Below are positions 25,935 through 35,099 of a stretch of 64,000 nt of DNA, piece after piece. Source of the stretch: Paenibacillus pabuli (GTDB lineage Bacteria; Bacillota; Bacilli; Paenibacillales; Paenibacillaceae); NCBI RefSeq assembly GCF_023101145.1, contig NZ_CP073714.1:2914001-2978000 (forward strand), given 5' to 3'. The translations under genes were made by a program, and so were the position numbers. Each line of letters opens with the position of its first letter. The stretch's first letter is position 1. Under the pieces are notes generated by a model. That model searched no databases. It had not been told where the DNA came from and worked only from the letters and a program-made list of their open reading frames with translations.

Positions 25935-26476
25935 ATATCAAGTGGCTTGTTCGATCTCAAAGTATCGTTACGCTCGCTTCGGGCATGATTTATCCGTATT
26001 ATCTTTTGTTTCTCAAAAATCTGGGTAACAGCTTCTCTAAATATGGTCTCGCCTTTGCTGTATTTACAATCAGTTCGGCTGCTGCTTCACAATGGCTTGC
26101 TCCGCGGATGGATCGACACGCCAAGCATTGGCTCCTTGTAAGTTCGGTGGGGATGGCCGCAGCCATGATTGCATTTCCGTGGGTCATATCCTATATCTGG
26201 GTGCTGCTGCTGCAAATGTTGATGGGGATATGCAATGCGATGCAGCGAATGAGTGAACGGGTGCTGCTCGCCGATTATACGGTGACTGGGCAACGAGGCC
26301 CAGCTGTAGGTAACTATCATTTCTGGACATCCGCCGCGTCAGGATTTGCGGTTATTGTTGGCGGTGTACTGATTGATTGGTTGACGATCGATGTATTATT
26401 TTATCTGAGTGCCATACTGTATATGTGGGGAGCTCTGGTAGTATGGCGATTACGAAGCATCTTTGATGAACAGTAG
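25931..26476 (+). CDS. Half-length MFS transporter-like membrane protein
   Basis: A 181-residue protein with about six hydrophobic segments, resembling one half of a major facilitator (usual length about 400). The loop WLAPRMDRHAKHW between segments 2 and 3 corresponds to the MFS GxLaDRxGrR-type loop. No continuation is open downstream, where 120 bases separate it from the next gene. It starts inside the stop of the FAD-linked oxidase (ATGA), so the two are translationally coupled. It may be a truncated carrier or may work as a dimer of halves. Confidence 0.75.
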   Translation: MNIKWLVRSQSIVTLASGMIYPYYLLFLKNLGNSFSKYGLAFAVFTISSAAASQWLAPRMDRHAKHWLLVSSVGMAAAMIAFPWVISYIWVLLLQMLMGICNAMQRMSERVLLADYTVTGQRGPAVGNYHFWTSAASGFAVIVGGVLIDWLTIDVLFYLSAILYMWGALVVWRLRSIFDEQ

Positions 26477-26598
26477 ATGGCTAAAGGATAGAAATGGTCT
26501 GATTAATCTCCTGCGAGAAGTTTATATTATAAATAACCTGGTATGATTAAGCATTTTGCTTACATTCCAAAAACGAGTATTCCAAGGAGGTTTTTCAG

Positions 26599-26952
26599 AT
26601 GAATGAACAAAATCATGTTATCCACAAAGATGGTCAAGTTTCAACTGACAAAGTAGACAATGCGATTGATAAGATTGCGCCAGAGGAACGGGAACAGATT
26701 TTACAGAATTTTGATGCATTCAAAGGATACCTGGGCAAACGTATTGCAATGGGAGAATCGATTGGACTGGGTGAGGAGCAGATGGCCAAAATTGCCGAGA
26801 AAGTAGCGGATTATTTGGCAGCCCGAGAAGAGCCGCGTAACCGTGAAGAGAAGTTGCTGCAAGAACTGTGGAATGTCGGGAAAGAAGAAGAGCGCCATAT
26901 GCTGGCTCATATGCTTGTGCGTCTTGCACAAGGTTCAACCCCGAATCATTAA
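26599..26952 (+). CDS. DUF3243 family protein (YmfJ-like)
   Basis: A 117-residue soluble helical protein. From residue 32 on (QILQNFDAFKGYLGKRIAMG through LLQELWNVGKEEERHMLAHMLVRL) it follows the DUF3243 pattern known from B. subtilis YmfJ. The N-terminal 30 residues are an extra hydrophilic extension. Function is unknown in the family. An AAGGAGG site precedes the ATG, and it has its own terminator. Confidence 0.85.
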   Translation: MNEQNHVIHKDGQVSTDKVDNAIDKIAPEEREQILQNFDAFKGYLGKRIAMGESIGLGEEQMAKIAEKVADYLAAREEPRNREEKLLQELWNVGKEEERHMLAHMLVRLAQGSTPNH

Positions 26953-26982
26953 GATCGAGATTAAACTAAAAGCTAAGCCCAT

Positions 26983-27020
26983 AGAGACTCTGGATGCCAT
27001 GGCATTCGGGGTCTCTTTTT
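26983..27020 (+). terminator. Terminator after the DUF3243 gene
   Basis: AGAGACTC pairs with GGGTCTCT (one G-T pair), followed by five Ts. Confidence 0.85.
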
Positions 27021-27187
27021 GATGACATCTATTGTAACTATTTTTCATCTGGCTGATACTTTTGCAGCGTGTACACCCAGTATGATAGGTAGAGTAGAAA
27101 GAAAGATTAAATTTTCATATGAGCGTTTGAAGAGAAAGCCTTACGGTTAAGGAATGGTAACGTTCATAATAAGGAGAGATGCTGCCT

Positions 27188-27754
27188 ATGAAGAACGCGG
27201 CGAAACAATGGAAATTACGAATGCTGGGTGCGGCTGTTGCATTGCTTGGCATGATTGTGCTTGCTACATATTTGCTTACACCAGCGAACGCTGAGGAGAG
27301 CAGGGACTCTGCACAGGCTTCTGCTAAAGAAGCGCAGGCTGCAAACTCCGAGATGTTTACAGCGTATGTGGAGGATATACAGCATGAGGACGGTAAATTG
27401 TACTTGATTGTAGACAAGATTGGCTGGTACCAAGGTGCAGAGGCTGATAAAGTTTTTGAACAACGCAATCCGGACTCCGGTATAGATGGTGCTCCTGATG
27501 GTTATTATATTGTTAATGACAGCAAAGAGCAGGAAAAGGTAGAAGTAAGTTCGAATGCTGAAGTATTGATGCAGTTGTATGATCGTGATGGTACAGTGTC
27601 GGGTACCAACATTCAATGGAATGAATCAGTGGCGCTCAGCAAATTCGAATCCTTGTATGACAATACCAATATTCTTGATCTGTCCGTATTCCCATATCAC
27701 CTCACTGTGCAGGACGGGAAAGTTACTAAAATTGTACAACAGTACATTCCATAA
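27188..27754 (+). CDS. Exported or membrane-anchored protein, function unknown
   Basis: A 188-residue protein. A basic start and hydrophobic stretch (residues 11-31) end in an ANA-type signal peptidase site. A charged linker follows, then a small soluble domain (FTAYVEDIQHEDGKLYLIVDKIGWY to FPYHLTVQDGKVTKIVQQYIP). I do not recognise a family, though similar small secreted domains are frequent in Bacillales. ATG 27188 is preferred over ATG 27179 because AAGGAG at 27171-27176 is then 11 bases away instead of 2. It sits alone between two terminators. Confidence 0.75.
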   Translation: MKNAAKQWKLRMLGAAVALLGMIVLATYLLTPANAEESRDSAQASAKEAQAANSEMFTAYVEDIQHEDGKLYLIVDKIGWYQGAEADKVFEQRNPDSGIDGAPDGYYIVNDSKEQEKVEVSSNAEVLMQLYDRDGTVSGTNIQWNESVALSKFESLYDNTNILDLSVFPYHLTVQDGKVTKIVQQYIP

Positions 27755-27778
27755 CATTAGATTAAAATGCAGCGGTTA

Positions 27779-27820
27779 AGCATTCCTCCGGTTCCGTTGA
27801 ACCGGCAGGGATGCTTTTTG
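27779..27820 (+). terminator. Terminator
   Basis: AGCATTCCT pairs with AGGGATGCT, with an inner CCGGTT/AACCGG stem, then five Ts. Confidence 0.9.
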
Positions 27821-27912
27821 GTTATGACAAATTCATGAAGGAGATTGTAATTCATGGTATGTACATGTATCATTATAGGAATGGTGTTTTTACATAGTTC
27901 AGGAGGCTTCTC

Positions 27913-28770
27913 ATGCTTAAAGACATGATTGCGTTAACGAAACCCGGACTTTTGCGGCTGAATGTGTTTGCGGTAGCGGTAGGATTCTGGGTCGCTTCAA
28001 AATGGGATATCTCGTGGATATCTCTGCTCATGGTGTTGATTGGATCAACCTTGGTCATCGCTTCGGCTTGTGTCATTAACAACTACTGGGACCGTGAGTT
28101 GGATCAGAAGATGGAGCGTACCAAAAAACGGATTGATTACATCAATCATCTTAAACCCAAGTTTGTATTGGGGTATGGAATTGTTCTTGGTGTGGTTGGT
28201 TTTGCGTTGCTGTACTTCCTGGTCAATCCGTTATCCGGTTGGATGGCACTGCTTGGATGGTTTGCTTATATCGTGATCTACACGATGTGGCTCAAACGCA
28301 GCTCGACCTGGAGTACATCATTGGGTGGAATTGCTGGGGCGATGCCGCCTGTAATCGGATATTGTGCGGTAACCAATCAGATTGATGCAGGTGCCTGGTT
28401 GCTGTTTGCGCTGTTATTCCTGTGGCAGCCACCTCACTTCTGGTCACTCGGGATTCGCAGAGTGGAAGAATATCGTGCAGCCGGTTTCCCGCTGTTGCCA
28501 GTAGTCAAAGGTGTGAAGCGTACAAAGGTGCAGATGATTCCTTACGTGTTTTTGTTGCTTCCTGCTGTATTTCTGTTGTATTACTACAACTACGTTGGAC
28601 TTGTGTTTCTGCTTGTATCCGTCATTGGTAGTCTGATCTGGTTTGTCCATACTTTAAGCGGATTGAAAACTCAGGATAATGAGAAATGGGCCAAAGTTAA
28701 CTTTCTGATCTCCGTCAATTATCTCATGGTTGTATTCATTGTAATGGTGGCAAACACGACCTGGTCCTGA
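27913..28770 (+). CDS. ctaB: Protoheme IX farnesyltransferase (heme O synthase)
   Basis: A 285-residue UbiA-type prenyltransferase that adds farnesyl to heme B to give heme O for the terminal oxidases. The first aspartate-rich motif NNYWDRELDQKMERTKKR lies near residues 56-73 (NxxxDxxxD), and WQPPHFWSLGIRRVEEY is the second conserved loop. About eight to nine membrane segments are present. An AGGAGG site precedes the ATG. It is not next to cytochrome oxidase genes here; B. subtilis has both ctaB and a ctaO-like copy, so a second copy elsewhere is possible. Confidence 0.95.
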   Translation: MLKDMIALTKPGLLRLNVFAVAVGFWVASKWDISWISLLMVLIGSTLVIASACVINNYWDRELDQKMERTKKRIDYINHLKPKFVLGYGIVLGVVGFALLYFLVNPLSGWMALLGWFAYIVIYTMWLKRSSTWSTSLGGIAGAMPPVIGYCAVTNQIDAGAWLLFALLFLWQPPHFWSLGIRRVEEYRAAGFPLLPVVKGVKRTKVQMIPYVFLLLPAVFLLYYYNYVGLVFLLVSVIGSLIWFVHTLSGLKTQDNEKWAKVNFLISVNYLMVVFIVMVANTTWS

Positions 28771-28832
28771 ACAACTCATTACTTTTGTGAAATATTCGAA
28801 TATGAAGATGCCAAGTTAGCTGGCATCTTACG

Positions 28833-28903
28833 AAAAAGCACGCTGTAGAATAGGCTTGGACAACCACTGGTTGTTCCGGCCATACTTCTCGGGGTGCTTT
28901 TTT
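28833..28903 (+). terminator. Terminator between ctaB and the TPR gene
   Basis: AAAAAGCAC pairs with GTGCTTTTT over a long loop that has its own ACAACC/GGTTGT hairpin. A separate AAGATGCCA/TGGCATCTT hairpin lies just upstream at 28805-28829. Confidence 0.7.
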
Positions 28904-28954
28904 GCTATAATTATACTATGGAAAATGATTTTGGAAGAATGGGAAGTGGAGTAG

Positions 28955-29437
28955 ATGAATGATTTACAGCAGGCTATCCTCTTGAGGACGGAGGGGAAAA
29001 TGAAGGAGGCGATAGAGCTGCTGCAGGAACTGGCATTACAGGAACCGGAAAATGCCCAAGTTTGGTACCAGCTCGCTTGGGCTCATGATTCACTTGGACT
29101 GGAGCGGGAAGCAGTACCGCATTATGAGAAGGCTCTAGGTCTTGGGCTTCCGGTTGAGGACAGGACAGGTGCTATACTTGGACTTGGCAGCACGTATCGG
29201 ACTCTGGGGCAATACGAGCAGGCGAAGGTCTGGTTTGAAAAGGGGTTAAGTGAATTCCCGGAGAACCGGGAATTTGAAGTTTTTCTTGCCATGGTGCTCT
29301 ACAATCTGGGCGAGCATGCGGAGGCAATGAGACGGCTGCTTGTACAACTGGCCGATACATCAAATGATAAGGGAATAACCGAATACAGCAGAGCCATCCG
29401 TTTCTATGCTGTTCAGCTGGATCGGGTATGGGATTAA
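28955..29437 (+). CDS. Tetratricopeptide repeat protein
   Basis: A 160-residue soluble helical protein with about three TPR units (residues 1-35, 36-70 and 75-110). These show the W-LG-Y-A-F-A-P pattern, for example QVWYQLAWAHDSLGLEREAVPHYEKAL and LGLGSTYRTLGQYEQAKVWFEKGL. TPR proteins mediate protein contacts; no partner is evident. Similar short TPR proteins in Bacillales are uncharacterised. It is followed by a small membrane protein 49 bases on and may share a transcript with it. Confidence 0.85.
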   Translation: MNDLQQAILLRTEGKMKEAIELLQELALQEPENAQVWYQLAWAHDSLGLEREAVPHYEKALGLGLPVEDRTGAILGLGSTYRTLGQYEQAKVWFEKGLSEFPENREFEVFLAMVLYNLGEHAEAMRRLLVQLADTSNDKGITEYSRAIRFYAVQLDRVWD

Positions 29438-29486
29438 ACATAACGTATTCGAGCAATTGAACACTTAACCTAAAGGAGATGAGTGG

Positions 29487-29690
29487 ATGAATTCGAACCA
29501 CGAACTTGAAGAGGTGCATGAGAGACTTGACCGGCTGGAACAGAAGCTGGATTATCTGGCAGGAGCTCAACAGGTGAACAGACGCTCACCTGGCGTAAGC
29601 TTCCTGATTGGTTTTGCAATCGTGATTTCTGTTGTATTTGTTTTCATGCTGGTCATTGGCATTATACAATTTGTAAGTAACGTCGATTAG
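29487..29690 (+). CDS. Small coiled-coil membrane protein, function unknown
   Basis: A 67-residue protein. Residues 3-26 form a charged heptad-like coiled coil (LEEVHERLDRLEQKLDYL) and 37-61 a single hydrophobic membrane helix. A clear AAAGGAGATG site precedes ATG 29487. The stop overlaps the stop region of the opposite LysR gene by three bases. I recognise no family; it could be a small membrane scaffold or an accessory subunit. Confidence 0.7.
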   Translation: MNSNHELEEVHERLDRLEQKLDYLAGAQQVNRRSPGVSFLIGFAIVISVVFVFMLVIGIIQFVSNVD

Positions 29691-30562
29691 AGCGAGAGAG
29701 GCAGCCATTCCTGTACCGCTTCGATGAAACGACGCGAAGCAGGGGACAGGTTAGTGAGAGACGGGCAGGCTATGCCTATTGTACGATAGGGGTCTCCAGT
29801 GAGTGGAACGAGAGCGAGCTCGTTCGTATGGTGTTGCAGAACCATTTCAGGCAAAAGACTGATGCCAAGACCGTTTCGAACCATCGCCATGATGGCCTGA
29901 TCCTCGGCTACTTCATAGACGACATTCAGCTTGGCAGAATGCTGTCTGATTAATCGTTCGATCTCGTTATCACCGCCCCATTTAGGCAAAATAAAGGGCT
30001 GTTCCAGCAATACATCAAATGAGACAGACCCCTCCGAAGCGAGTGGATGTTCCAGAGGCAGGATGCACATCATCCTGTCTTTTTGTAATGGAATCGTCTC
30101 AAAAGGCGAAGAATCGCCAAGGGACAGAAAGCCGAGATCGATGGCACCTCCAGCCAGCCAACCTTCAATTTCAGCGTAATCCCCCTCCCACAGCTTAATT
30201 TCGATTCCGGGATGACGCAGGCGAAATTGCTTCAGAATACCAGGCAGCCATTGTGTGGATACACTGGCGAATGTGCCAATGCGCACGGTTCCAATCTCGG
30301 CGCCGCGAATTAATGAAATTTCCTGGTTCATCAGCTCCGTCCAGCGCAGAATTTCACGAGTATAGCCCAGAATGCGTTCCCCTTCGGCAGTAAGTCGTAC
30401 ACCGGAGCGGCCCCGATTTAGCAGCGAAAAACCACATTCGGTCTCCAGACTGGAGATCGCATGACTGACCGCAGATTGGGTAATATTCAATGCTTCTGCT
30501 GCTTTGGTGAGGCTGCCGTATTCAACTACAGCATTCAAAATTTCGTATTTGACCAATGACAT
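29687..30562 (-). CDS. LysR family transcriptional regulator
   Basis: A 291-residue regulator. The N-terminal winged helix carries LTKAAEALNITQSAVSHAISSLE (about residues 17-39), and the rest is a periplasmic-binding-like effector domain with the RIGTFASVSTQWLPGILKQF start. ATG 30562 is chosen because AGAGGAG lies 12 bases upstream on the minus strand, and homologues begin with MSLVKYEIL. It is divergent from the DMT transporter at 30728, which is its probable target across a very AT-rich 165-base region. Confidence 0.9.
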   Translation of the reverse strand: MSLVKYEILNAVVEYGSLTKAAEALNITQSAVSHAISSLETECGFSLLNRGRSGVRLTAEGERILGYTREILRWTELMNQEISLIRGAEIGTVRIGTFASVSTQWLPGILKQFRLRHPGIEIKLWEGDYAEIEGWLAGGAIDLGFLSLGDSSPFETIPLQKDRMMCILPLEHPLASEGSVSFDVLLEQPFILPKWGGDNEIERLIRQHSAKLNVVYEVAEDQAIMAMVRNGLGISLLPEMVLQHHTNELALVPLTGDPYRTIGIACPSLTNLSPASRRFIEAVQEWLPLSL

Positions 30563-30727
30563 GAATGATTTCGCTCCTCTCTTCATTTAATACATGAGTT
30601 TATTTCATATTAACTATTATAAATATTCATTTTTATAATGCAAAGAGATCGTTTATACTTGCCAAGGCGAGTTAGTTCGACAGAGCCTTGGATAGATTAC
30701 AATACTTAGAATGAAGGTAGAAGCAAG

Positions 30728-31675
30728 ATGAATGGAGTACGTGCACCACAAGGTCAGGCATTAAGAAGAGCGGATTTGCAGATGCTGCTCGCAACGGTAA
30801 TATGGGGATCATCCTATCTGTTTATGAAATCCGGACTGGAGTCCATGCAGGAACTGAATCTGGTCGCTTTCCGGTTTGGAATTGCCTTTATCGCGGCGGC
30901 TGTCCTTTTCCATCGTCGACTGTTTAGAATAGATCGAAGAACGCTTGCAGCAGGGGCTATCATGGGAACAGCGTTATTCGCGGCCTTTGTATTTATCACT
31001 TATGGAGTCCAGCGCACAACGGCCTCGCAGGCGGGATTTCTGATCAGTTTGGCCGTGATCTTTGTGCCTATCCTGACGACAATACTGCATCGGAGAATGC
31101 CAGATTTGCGGTTAACGATAAGTATCCTCGTGGCAGTAACGGGGCTGGCATTGTTGACACTTCAATATGAGCTCAGTCTGCATATGGGGGATATCCTTTG
31201 TATTCTCGCGGCAATGATGTATGCCATCTACATTATGATCGCTGGCAAGTATACGCCGAAGCATGATCCGCTAACCCTGGGAACGGTTCAACTGGGCGTT
31301 GCCGCCTTGTGGGGAGTGGCTGCTACATTTGTGTTGGAAACACCACGTTTACCTGACACGCCGCAATCTTGGGCAGCCATTGTGGGTCTGGGAGTACTGT
31401 GCAGCGGGATTGGTTACATTTTGCAGACTTTGGCCCAGCGGCATGCTTCACCGACGAGAACAAGTCTGATCTTTTCGCTCGAACCGTTGTTTGCCGCTGC
31501 ATTTGCCTTTACTTTTCAAGGGGAGTCTCTTACCCTGCAAGGGTATGTGGGAGCAGCACTGATGCTCATCGGTGTTCTGATTACGGAGATCAGAGTCCCT
31601 TATCCGGTATTCTGGCGCAGAAAGCGGGCTGCATTACAGACCGAACTGAGAGATCAGGGAGCATCGGGTGTGTAA
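30728..31675 (+). CDS. DMT superfamily (EamA) transporter
   Basis: A 315-residue membrane protein with ten predicted membrane segments in two EamA halves (about residues 15-145 and 160-295). The first has LLATVIWGSSYLFMKSGLE and the second SLIFSLEPLFAAAFAFTFQGESLTLQGYVGAALMLIGV, the usual EamA ending. Such proteins mostly export amino acids or other metabolites; the substrate is not readable. The divergent LysR regulator suggests inducible export, as for several LysR-EamA pairs. Confidence 0.9.
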   Translation: MNGVRAPQGQALRRADLQMLLATVIWGSSYLFMKSGLESMQELNLVAFRFGIAFIAAAVLFHRRLFRIDRRTLAAGAIMGTALFAAFVFITYGVQRTTASQAGFLISLAVIFVPILTTILHRRMPDLRLTISILVAVTGLALLTLQYELSLHMGDILCILAAMMYAIYIMIAGKYTPKHDPLTLGTVQLGVAALWGVAATFVLETPRLPDTPQSWAAIVGLGVLCSGIGYILQTLAQRHASPTRTSLIFSLEPLFAAAFAFTFQGESLTLQGYVGAALMLIGVLITEIRVPYPVFWRRKRAALQTELRDQGASGV

Positions 31676-32007
31676 TTATGAAATAAAGCAAAAGTTCTTC
31701 TATCCTCTTCCGGTTGTTCCAGGTCTTGACACAGGGCGGATTATTCAAGACGCCATTAGTTGGGCAGAAAATGTGCAGCTCATTTAACGTTCCCGTATCT
31801 GTCATGCCGACTGCCATCCTTCTACTCGGTAGCACTCAGAACAACACCTAATGAATCCTAACGACCTGTGCGAATCAAGTAAATCGAGGAAGTTTAGAGA
31901 AGCCGCTGCATAGCGGCTTTTTGTGTGCTTTAGATTTAAATTTAAGTTTAGCTTTAGCTTACACTTTTTTACAATGTTTTTTTCTAAAATGTTATTGATA
32001 TTTCTGC
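31676..32007. other. Intergenic region with terminator; possible gene remnant
   Basis: A hairpin with AGCCGCT (31901-31907) and AGCGGCT (31912-31918) followed by Ts could stop transcripts from the left. On the plus strand, 31687-31851 keeps a frame open for about 50 codons, ending in VPVSVMPTAILLLGSTQNNT, without a start codon near its beginning or a ribosome site. It may be a decayed gene end. I see no intact gene here. Confidence 0.4.
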
Positions 32008-32892
32008 TTATCTTTGGATGATGTCTACAATCTGTTTAAGCGCCTTTTTCGCTTCAGGTATTGGAAATACGGGGAAGACGTGATTCATTTTGGGATACTC
32101 AAAATAGTTGATGTCAACCGACTGGCGGGCAGCTTTTTCTCTGAATTTTCGGGCATCCGGAAGGAAAAGTTCATGTGTACCAATAAACAGGGATATCTTA
32201 CCCAGATTTTTAATCTCTCCATGAATCGGACTGACTAAATAATGTGAACGCGATGTTCCACCAGCGTACCTCTTTCCAGCTTCAACCAGCATGTCCCAAT
32301 TCAACATAGGCTCTCGATCAATCATGGCGAGGACTTGCGGATTACTTAAGGTAATATCAAGCCATGGCGAGAGTAGAATAATGTCCTTGGGCTGTGGCAA
32401 TCCTTGATCTAATAAATATTGTGCAAAGGCTAGAGAAAGACCACCTCCGGCAGAATCGCCCATTATGACGATACTTTCAGGTTTAGTTATTTTTAATAGG
32501 TGCTGGTACACCATAAGAACACTTTCTATTGCATCCGTATATTGATAGTTCGGAGCTTTCGGGTAGATTGGCGCGAATACTGTGCAATTCGATTGCTCTG
32601 TTAAGTTGTATAAGAAATGCCAGTGCCATGTTAGCGGCTGCTCAACATATCCTCCGCCAGGCAAATATAATACAATTCGTTCGTCCGAACGAGAATCGGA
32701 TTTTAGTATATACGTATCCACGGGGAGGCTACCATCTTTAGTGATATTGTACTTTTGTTTAAGTTTGGCAGGTACTTGATAGGATTCGCTATTGATCTTA
32801 CTGCGTTTCTCCATAAATTCATTTACATCCAGCTTTTGTTTCGTGATTCTAAGCAATACTTCTACAAGAAAACTTCGTATACTCCGCATCAT
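32008..32892 (-). CDS. Alpha/beta hydrolase, HSL-like esterase
   Basis: A 294-residue esterase or lipase of the hormone-sensitive-lipase type. The nucleophile elbow is GDSAGGG. The oxyanion-hole loop reads YLPGGGY where most members have an HGGG. The acid is probably Asp in ELFLPDA and the base His in KMNHVFPVF near the end. There is no signal peptide, although the first 15 residues are amphipathic. ATG 32892 is preferred, with AGGAGG five bases upstream; the next codon is also ATG. It is divergent from a LysR regulator at 32992, its likely controller. Confidence 0.88.
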   Translation of the reverse strand: MMRSIRSFLVEVLLRITKQKLDVNEFMEKRSKINSESYQVPAKLKQKYNITKDGSLPVDTYILKSDSRSDERIVLYLPGGGYVEQPLTWHWHFLYNLTEQSNCTVFAPIYPKAPNYQYTDAIESVLMVYQHLLKITKPESIVIMGDSAGGGLSLAFAQYLLDQGLPQPKDIILLSPWLDITLSNPQVLAMIDREPMLNWDMLVEAGKRYAGGTSRSHYLVSPIHGEIKNLGKISLFIGTHELFLPDARKFREKAARQSVDINYFEYPKMNHVFPVFPIPEAKKALKQIVDIIQR

Positions 32893-32991
32893 ATCGACCT
32901 CCTGTAATGAAGAATACTTGATTCTAATCATAAAAGATATTTAAATATAATTTAACATCATAAATTTTATTTTAAGGATAAAGGGGATAGC

Positions 32992-33906
32992 ATGAATATT
33001 TCACAGTTGCAATATTTAATATCTGCTGCACAATGGGGTTCATTCACGAAGGCTGCAAGTGTGCATCATCTTACCGTGCCAACCATTAGTCAGTCGATCA
33101 AACAATTGGAAGATGAGCTGAACACCGTTATTTTTTACCGAACAAAAAAGGGCGTCTTTCCAACAGCAGAAGGAGAGCTGATTCTCCAGCATGCGGCAAC
33201 CGTTCTCAAAAATATTGAATATATGCAAAGTGCATTGCTCAGTCTAAAAGAAGAATCCCTTGAGAGTATCACGATCTCTACCATTCCGGGTTTTGTTCCT
33301 CAAGTGGTGCAGACGATGCTGGAACTGATGAATACCTATCCGACACTCAAAGTAAAGATGATCGAAGGGGATACTCAGACAGTAATGAAAGACGTTCAAG
33401 AGGGTTATGCAAATATGGGCTTACTATCTTACCCAAAAAGCCAACGCAACACGTTATACGACTGGGTTCCAATTGTTGAAGGTAATGCAGTATTGATCAT
33501 GAACACCCGTTCATCTTTAAGATTTTTTAAAACGATATCGCCTGAAGACTTACATAATGAGGTATTTGTCCTATACAAAGATGAACATATCGAAACGATT
33601 GCATACACGTTAATGTCCGCTAATCATACTAACCGTATCGCCTTGATCACGAATAATATAGATGCATTATGTCAAATGATTGTTCATGGGAATGCCATAA
33701 CGATTGCTCCTGATTTTATATTAAATGCGTTATCTTCGATCTACCGGGAACAATTAGTTACGGTTCCTTTACAACAATTCAGCACAGAGAAAGCCGTACT
33801 AGGAAGAATCACACGAACAGATGAACCGATTTCTAAAATGGTGGAGGAATTTACAACCAAGCTGATAGATCTCGTGCAAAACGCAAAAGGCTCTTCGTTG
33901 GATTAA
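32992..33906 (+). CDS. LysR family transcriptional regulator
   Basis: A 304-residue regulator with the N-terminal helix-turn-helix FTKAASVHHLTVPTISQSIKQLEDEL (about residues 18-43) and a C-terminal effector-binding domain. It differs strongly from the LysR protein at 29687. It is divergent from the alpha/beta hydrolase gene with 99 bases of AT-rich DNA between, so it probably regulates that esterase. Its terminator begins inside the last codons. Confidence 0.9.
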   Translation: MNISQLQYLISAAQWGSFTKAASVHHLTVPTISQSIKQLEDELNTVIFYRTKKGVFPTAEGELILQHAATVLKNIEYMQSALLSLKEESLESITISTIPGFVPQVVQTMLELMNTYPTLKVKMIEGDTQTVMKDVQEGYANMGLLSYPKSQRNTLYDWVPIVEGNAVLIMNTRSSLRFFKTISPEDLHNEVFVLYKDEHIETIAYTLMSANHTNRIALITNNIDALCQMIVHGNAITIAPDFILNALSSIYREQLVTVPLQQFSTEKAVLGRITRTDEPISKMVEEFTTKLIDLVQNAKGSSLD

Positions 33907-33923
33907 TCCAGCTCGAGCCTTTT
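33885..33923 (+). terminator. Terminator overlapping the LysR stop codon
   Basis: AAAAGGCTC pairs with GAGCCTTTT, with an inner TGGAT/ATCCA stem, followed by TATTATTG. Confidence 0.75.
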
Positions 33924-33980
33924 ATTATTGTCAATGGAAAAATATAATACGGAAGAGTTCCGAGATTTCTAGAATATTAG

Positions 33981-34019
33981 CCTAACAAAATGAGAATTTT
34001 CATAACTTGTTTTGTTGAA
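33981..34019. promoter_or_regulatory. Probable LacI-family operator before the regulator gene
   Basis: CCTAACAAAATGA (33981-33993) recurs with one change before the beta-mannosidase gene (35308-35320). Here it is also the left arm of an inverted repeat with TTTTGTT near 34011. This fits autoregulation by the LacI-type protein. Confidence 0.5.
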
Positions 34020-34073
34020 TTTCTTTTTTTATGCTACACTAAATGAAAAATAAAGGAAAAACGGGTGAGAGGG

Positions 34074-35099
34074 ATGGCCAAAAGAGTAACCATGCAGCAA
34101 ATTGCCGATGCTGCGGGCGTATCCAAATTCGCAGTTTCTCGTGCGTTGACAGGCAAACCCGGTGTTAGCGAGCATACCCGGGAGATGATTGTCAGGACGG
34201 CAGGTCAGCTCGGATATTTCAAAGCTGAACCGAAACGTTATTTGGTGGAAAGCCCTGCAGAACAGGAGATAAAGATGGACAGACAGGGGACTATTCTCAT
34301 CTTGTTTCCTAATATTCGTTCACAGAATCGTTCTTCTCTGTACTGGGGGCCCATATTTGACGGAATATCTGCACGGCTGAATGAGAAGGGCATGGATATC
34401 CTGACCTTGACGGAACCTTCCTCGGATCGCATGTTTTCGGTGCTTAATCCTGAAGCCATTAGCGGTATTATTACCGTTGGTTCCATCTCCACATCCGTAT
34501 TGCTTGAGATTTATCGACTGCACATTCCACTTGTGATGGTTGATCATGAAGACCCGGCAGTTCATGGAGACACGGTATTTACAGATAACATGAAATGCAT
34601 GAAGGAACTGGTGCTGATGCTCGTTGGAAAAGGCTACAGACGGCTGCAGTTTGCTGGTGAATTGCCTGATGCAGCCAGTTTCAGGGAGCGTTGGCTCGGC
34701 TATCGAGCGGTACTGGAAGAGATGCAACTGCAGGTCTCGCAGCAAGCAGATTTGCTGGGCCCTGATCTGGATCACATTCGGGAATCCATTGCTGGCATGA
34801 AGATGGAGGACATCCCCGAAGTGATGGTATGTGCCAACGACCACATGGCCGCTGTTGTGATTGATGCACTTCAAAGCAGGGGCATCGAGGTACCAAAGCA
34901 ATGTGCGGTAACCGGGTTCGATAATACCCGTACAGAAGAGCCTATTCTCGCTACAGTTCATATTAACAAGGAAAATCTGGGGATACGGGCGGTGGACCAG
35001 TTATTGTGGCGTATAGAGAATCCTGAGAGGCCATTTGAAAGAAAGCTGATCTATTCGGAATTAATCATTCGTGATGAATACAATGCTATTTTGCCGTGA
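34074..35099 (+). CDS. LacI family transcriptional regulator
   Basis: A 341-residue regulator. The N-terminal domain VTMQQIADAAGVSKFAVSRALTGKPGVSEHTRE has the LacI helix-turn-helix and hinge, followed by a sugar-binding periplasmic-protein fold (about 65-335) with CANDHMAAVVIDAL and TGFDNT motifs. ATG 34074 with GGTGAG upstream is chosen; GTG 34065 with AAAGGA at spacing 8 is an alternative, three residues longer. It precedes the beta-mannosidase gene and shares an operator-like element with it, so a mannoside inducer is likely. Confidence 0.9.
   Translation: MAKRVTMQQIADAAGVSKFAVSRALTGKPGVSEHTREMIVRTAGQLGYFKAEPKRYLVESPAEQEIKMDRQGTILILFPNIRSQNRSSLYWGPIFDGISARLNEKGMDILTLTEPSSDRMFSVLNPEAISGIITVGSISTSVLLEIYRLHIPLVMVDHEDPAVHGDTVFTDNMKCMKELVLMLVGKGYRRLQFAGELPDAASFRERWLGYRAVLEEMQLQVSQQADLLGPDLDHIRESIAGMKMEDIPEVMVCANDHMAAVVIDALQSRGIEVPKQCAVTGFDNTRTEEPILATVHINKENLGIRAVDQLLWRIENPERPFERKLIYSELIIRDEYNAILP

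Noticed and set aside
31590..31835. 81-codon minus-strand frame overlapping the end of the DMT transporter gene
   Set aside because: There is no ribosome site and it overlaps a real gene end; the region is recorded instead as intergenic with a possible remnant.
34320..34961. 213-codon minus-strand frame inside the LacI gene
   Set aside because: The plus-strand gene has a complete LacI domain order; the antisense frame has no start signal or recognisable domain.
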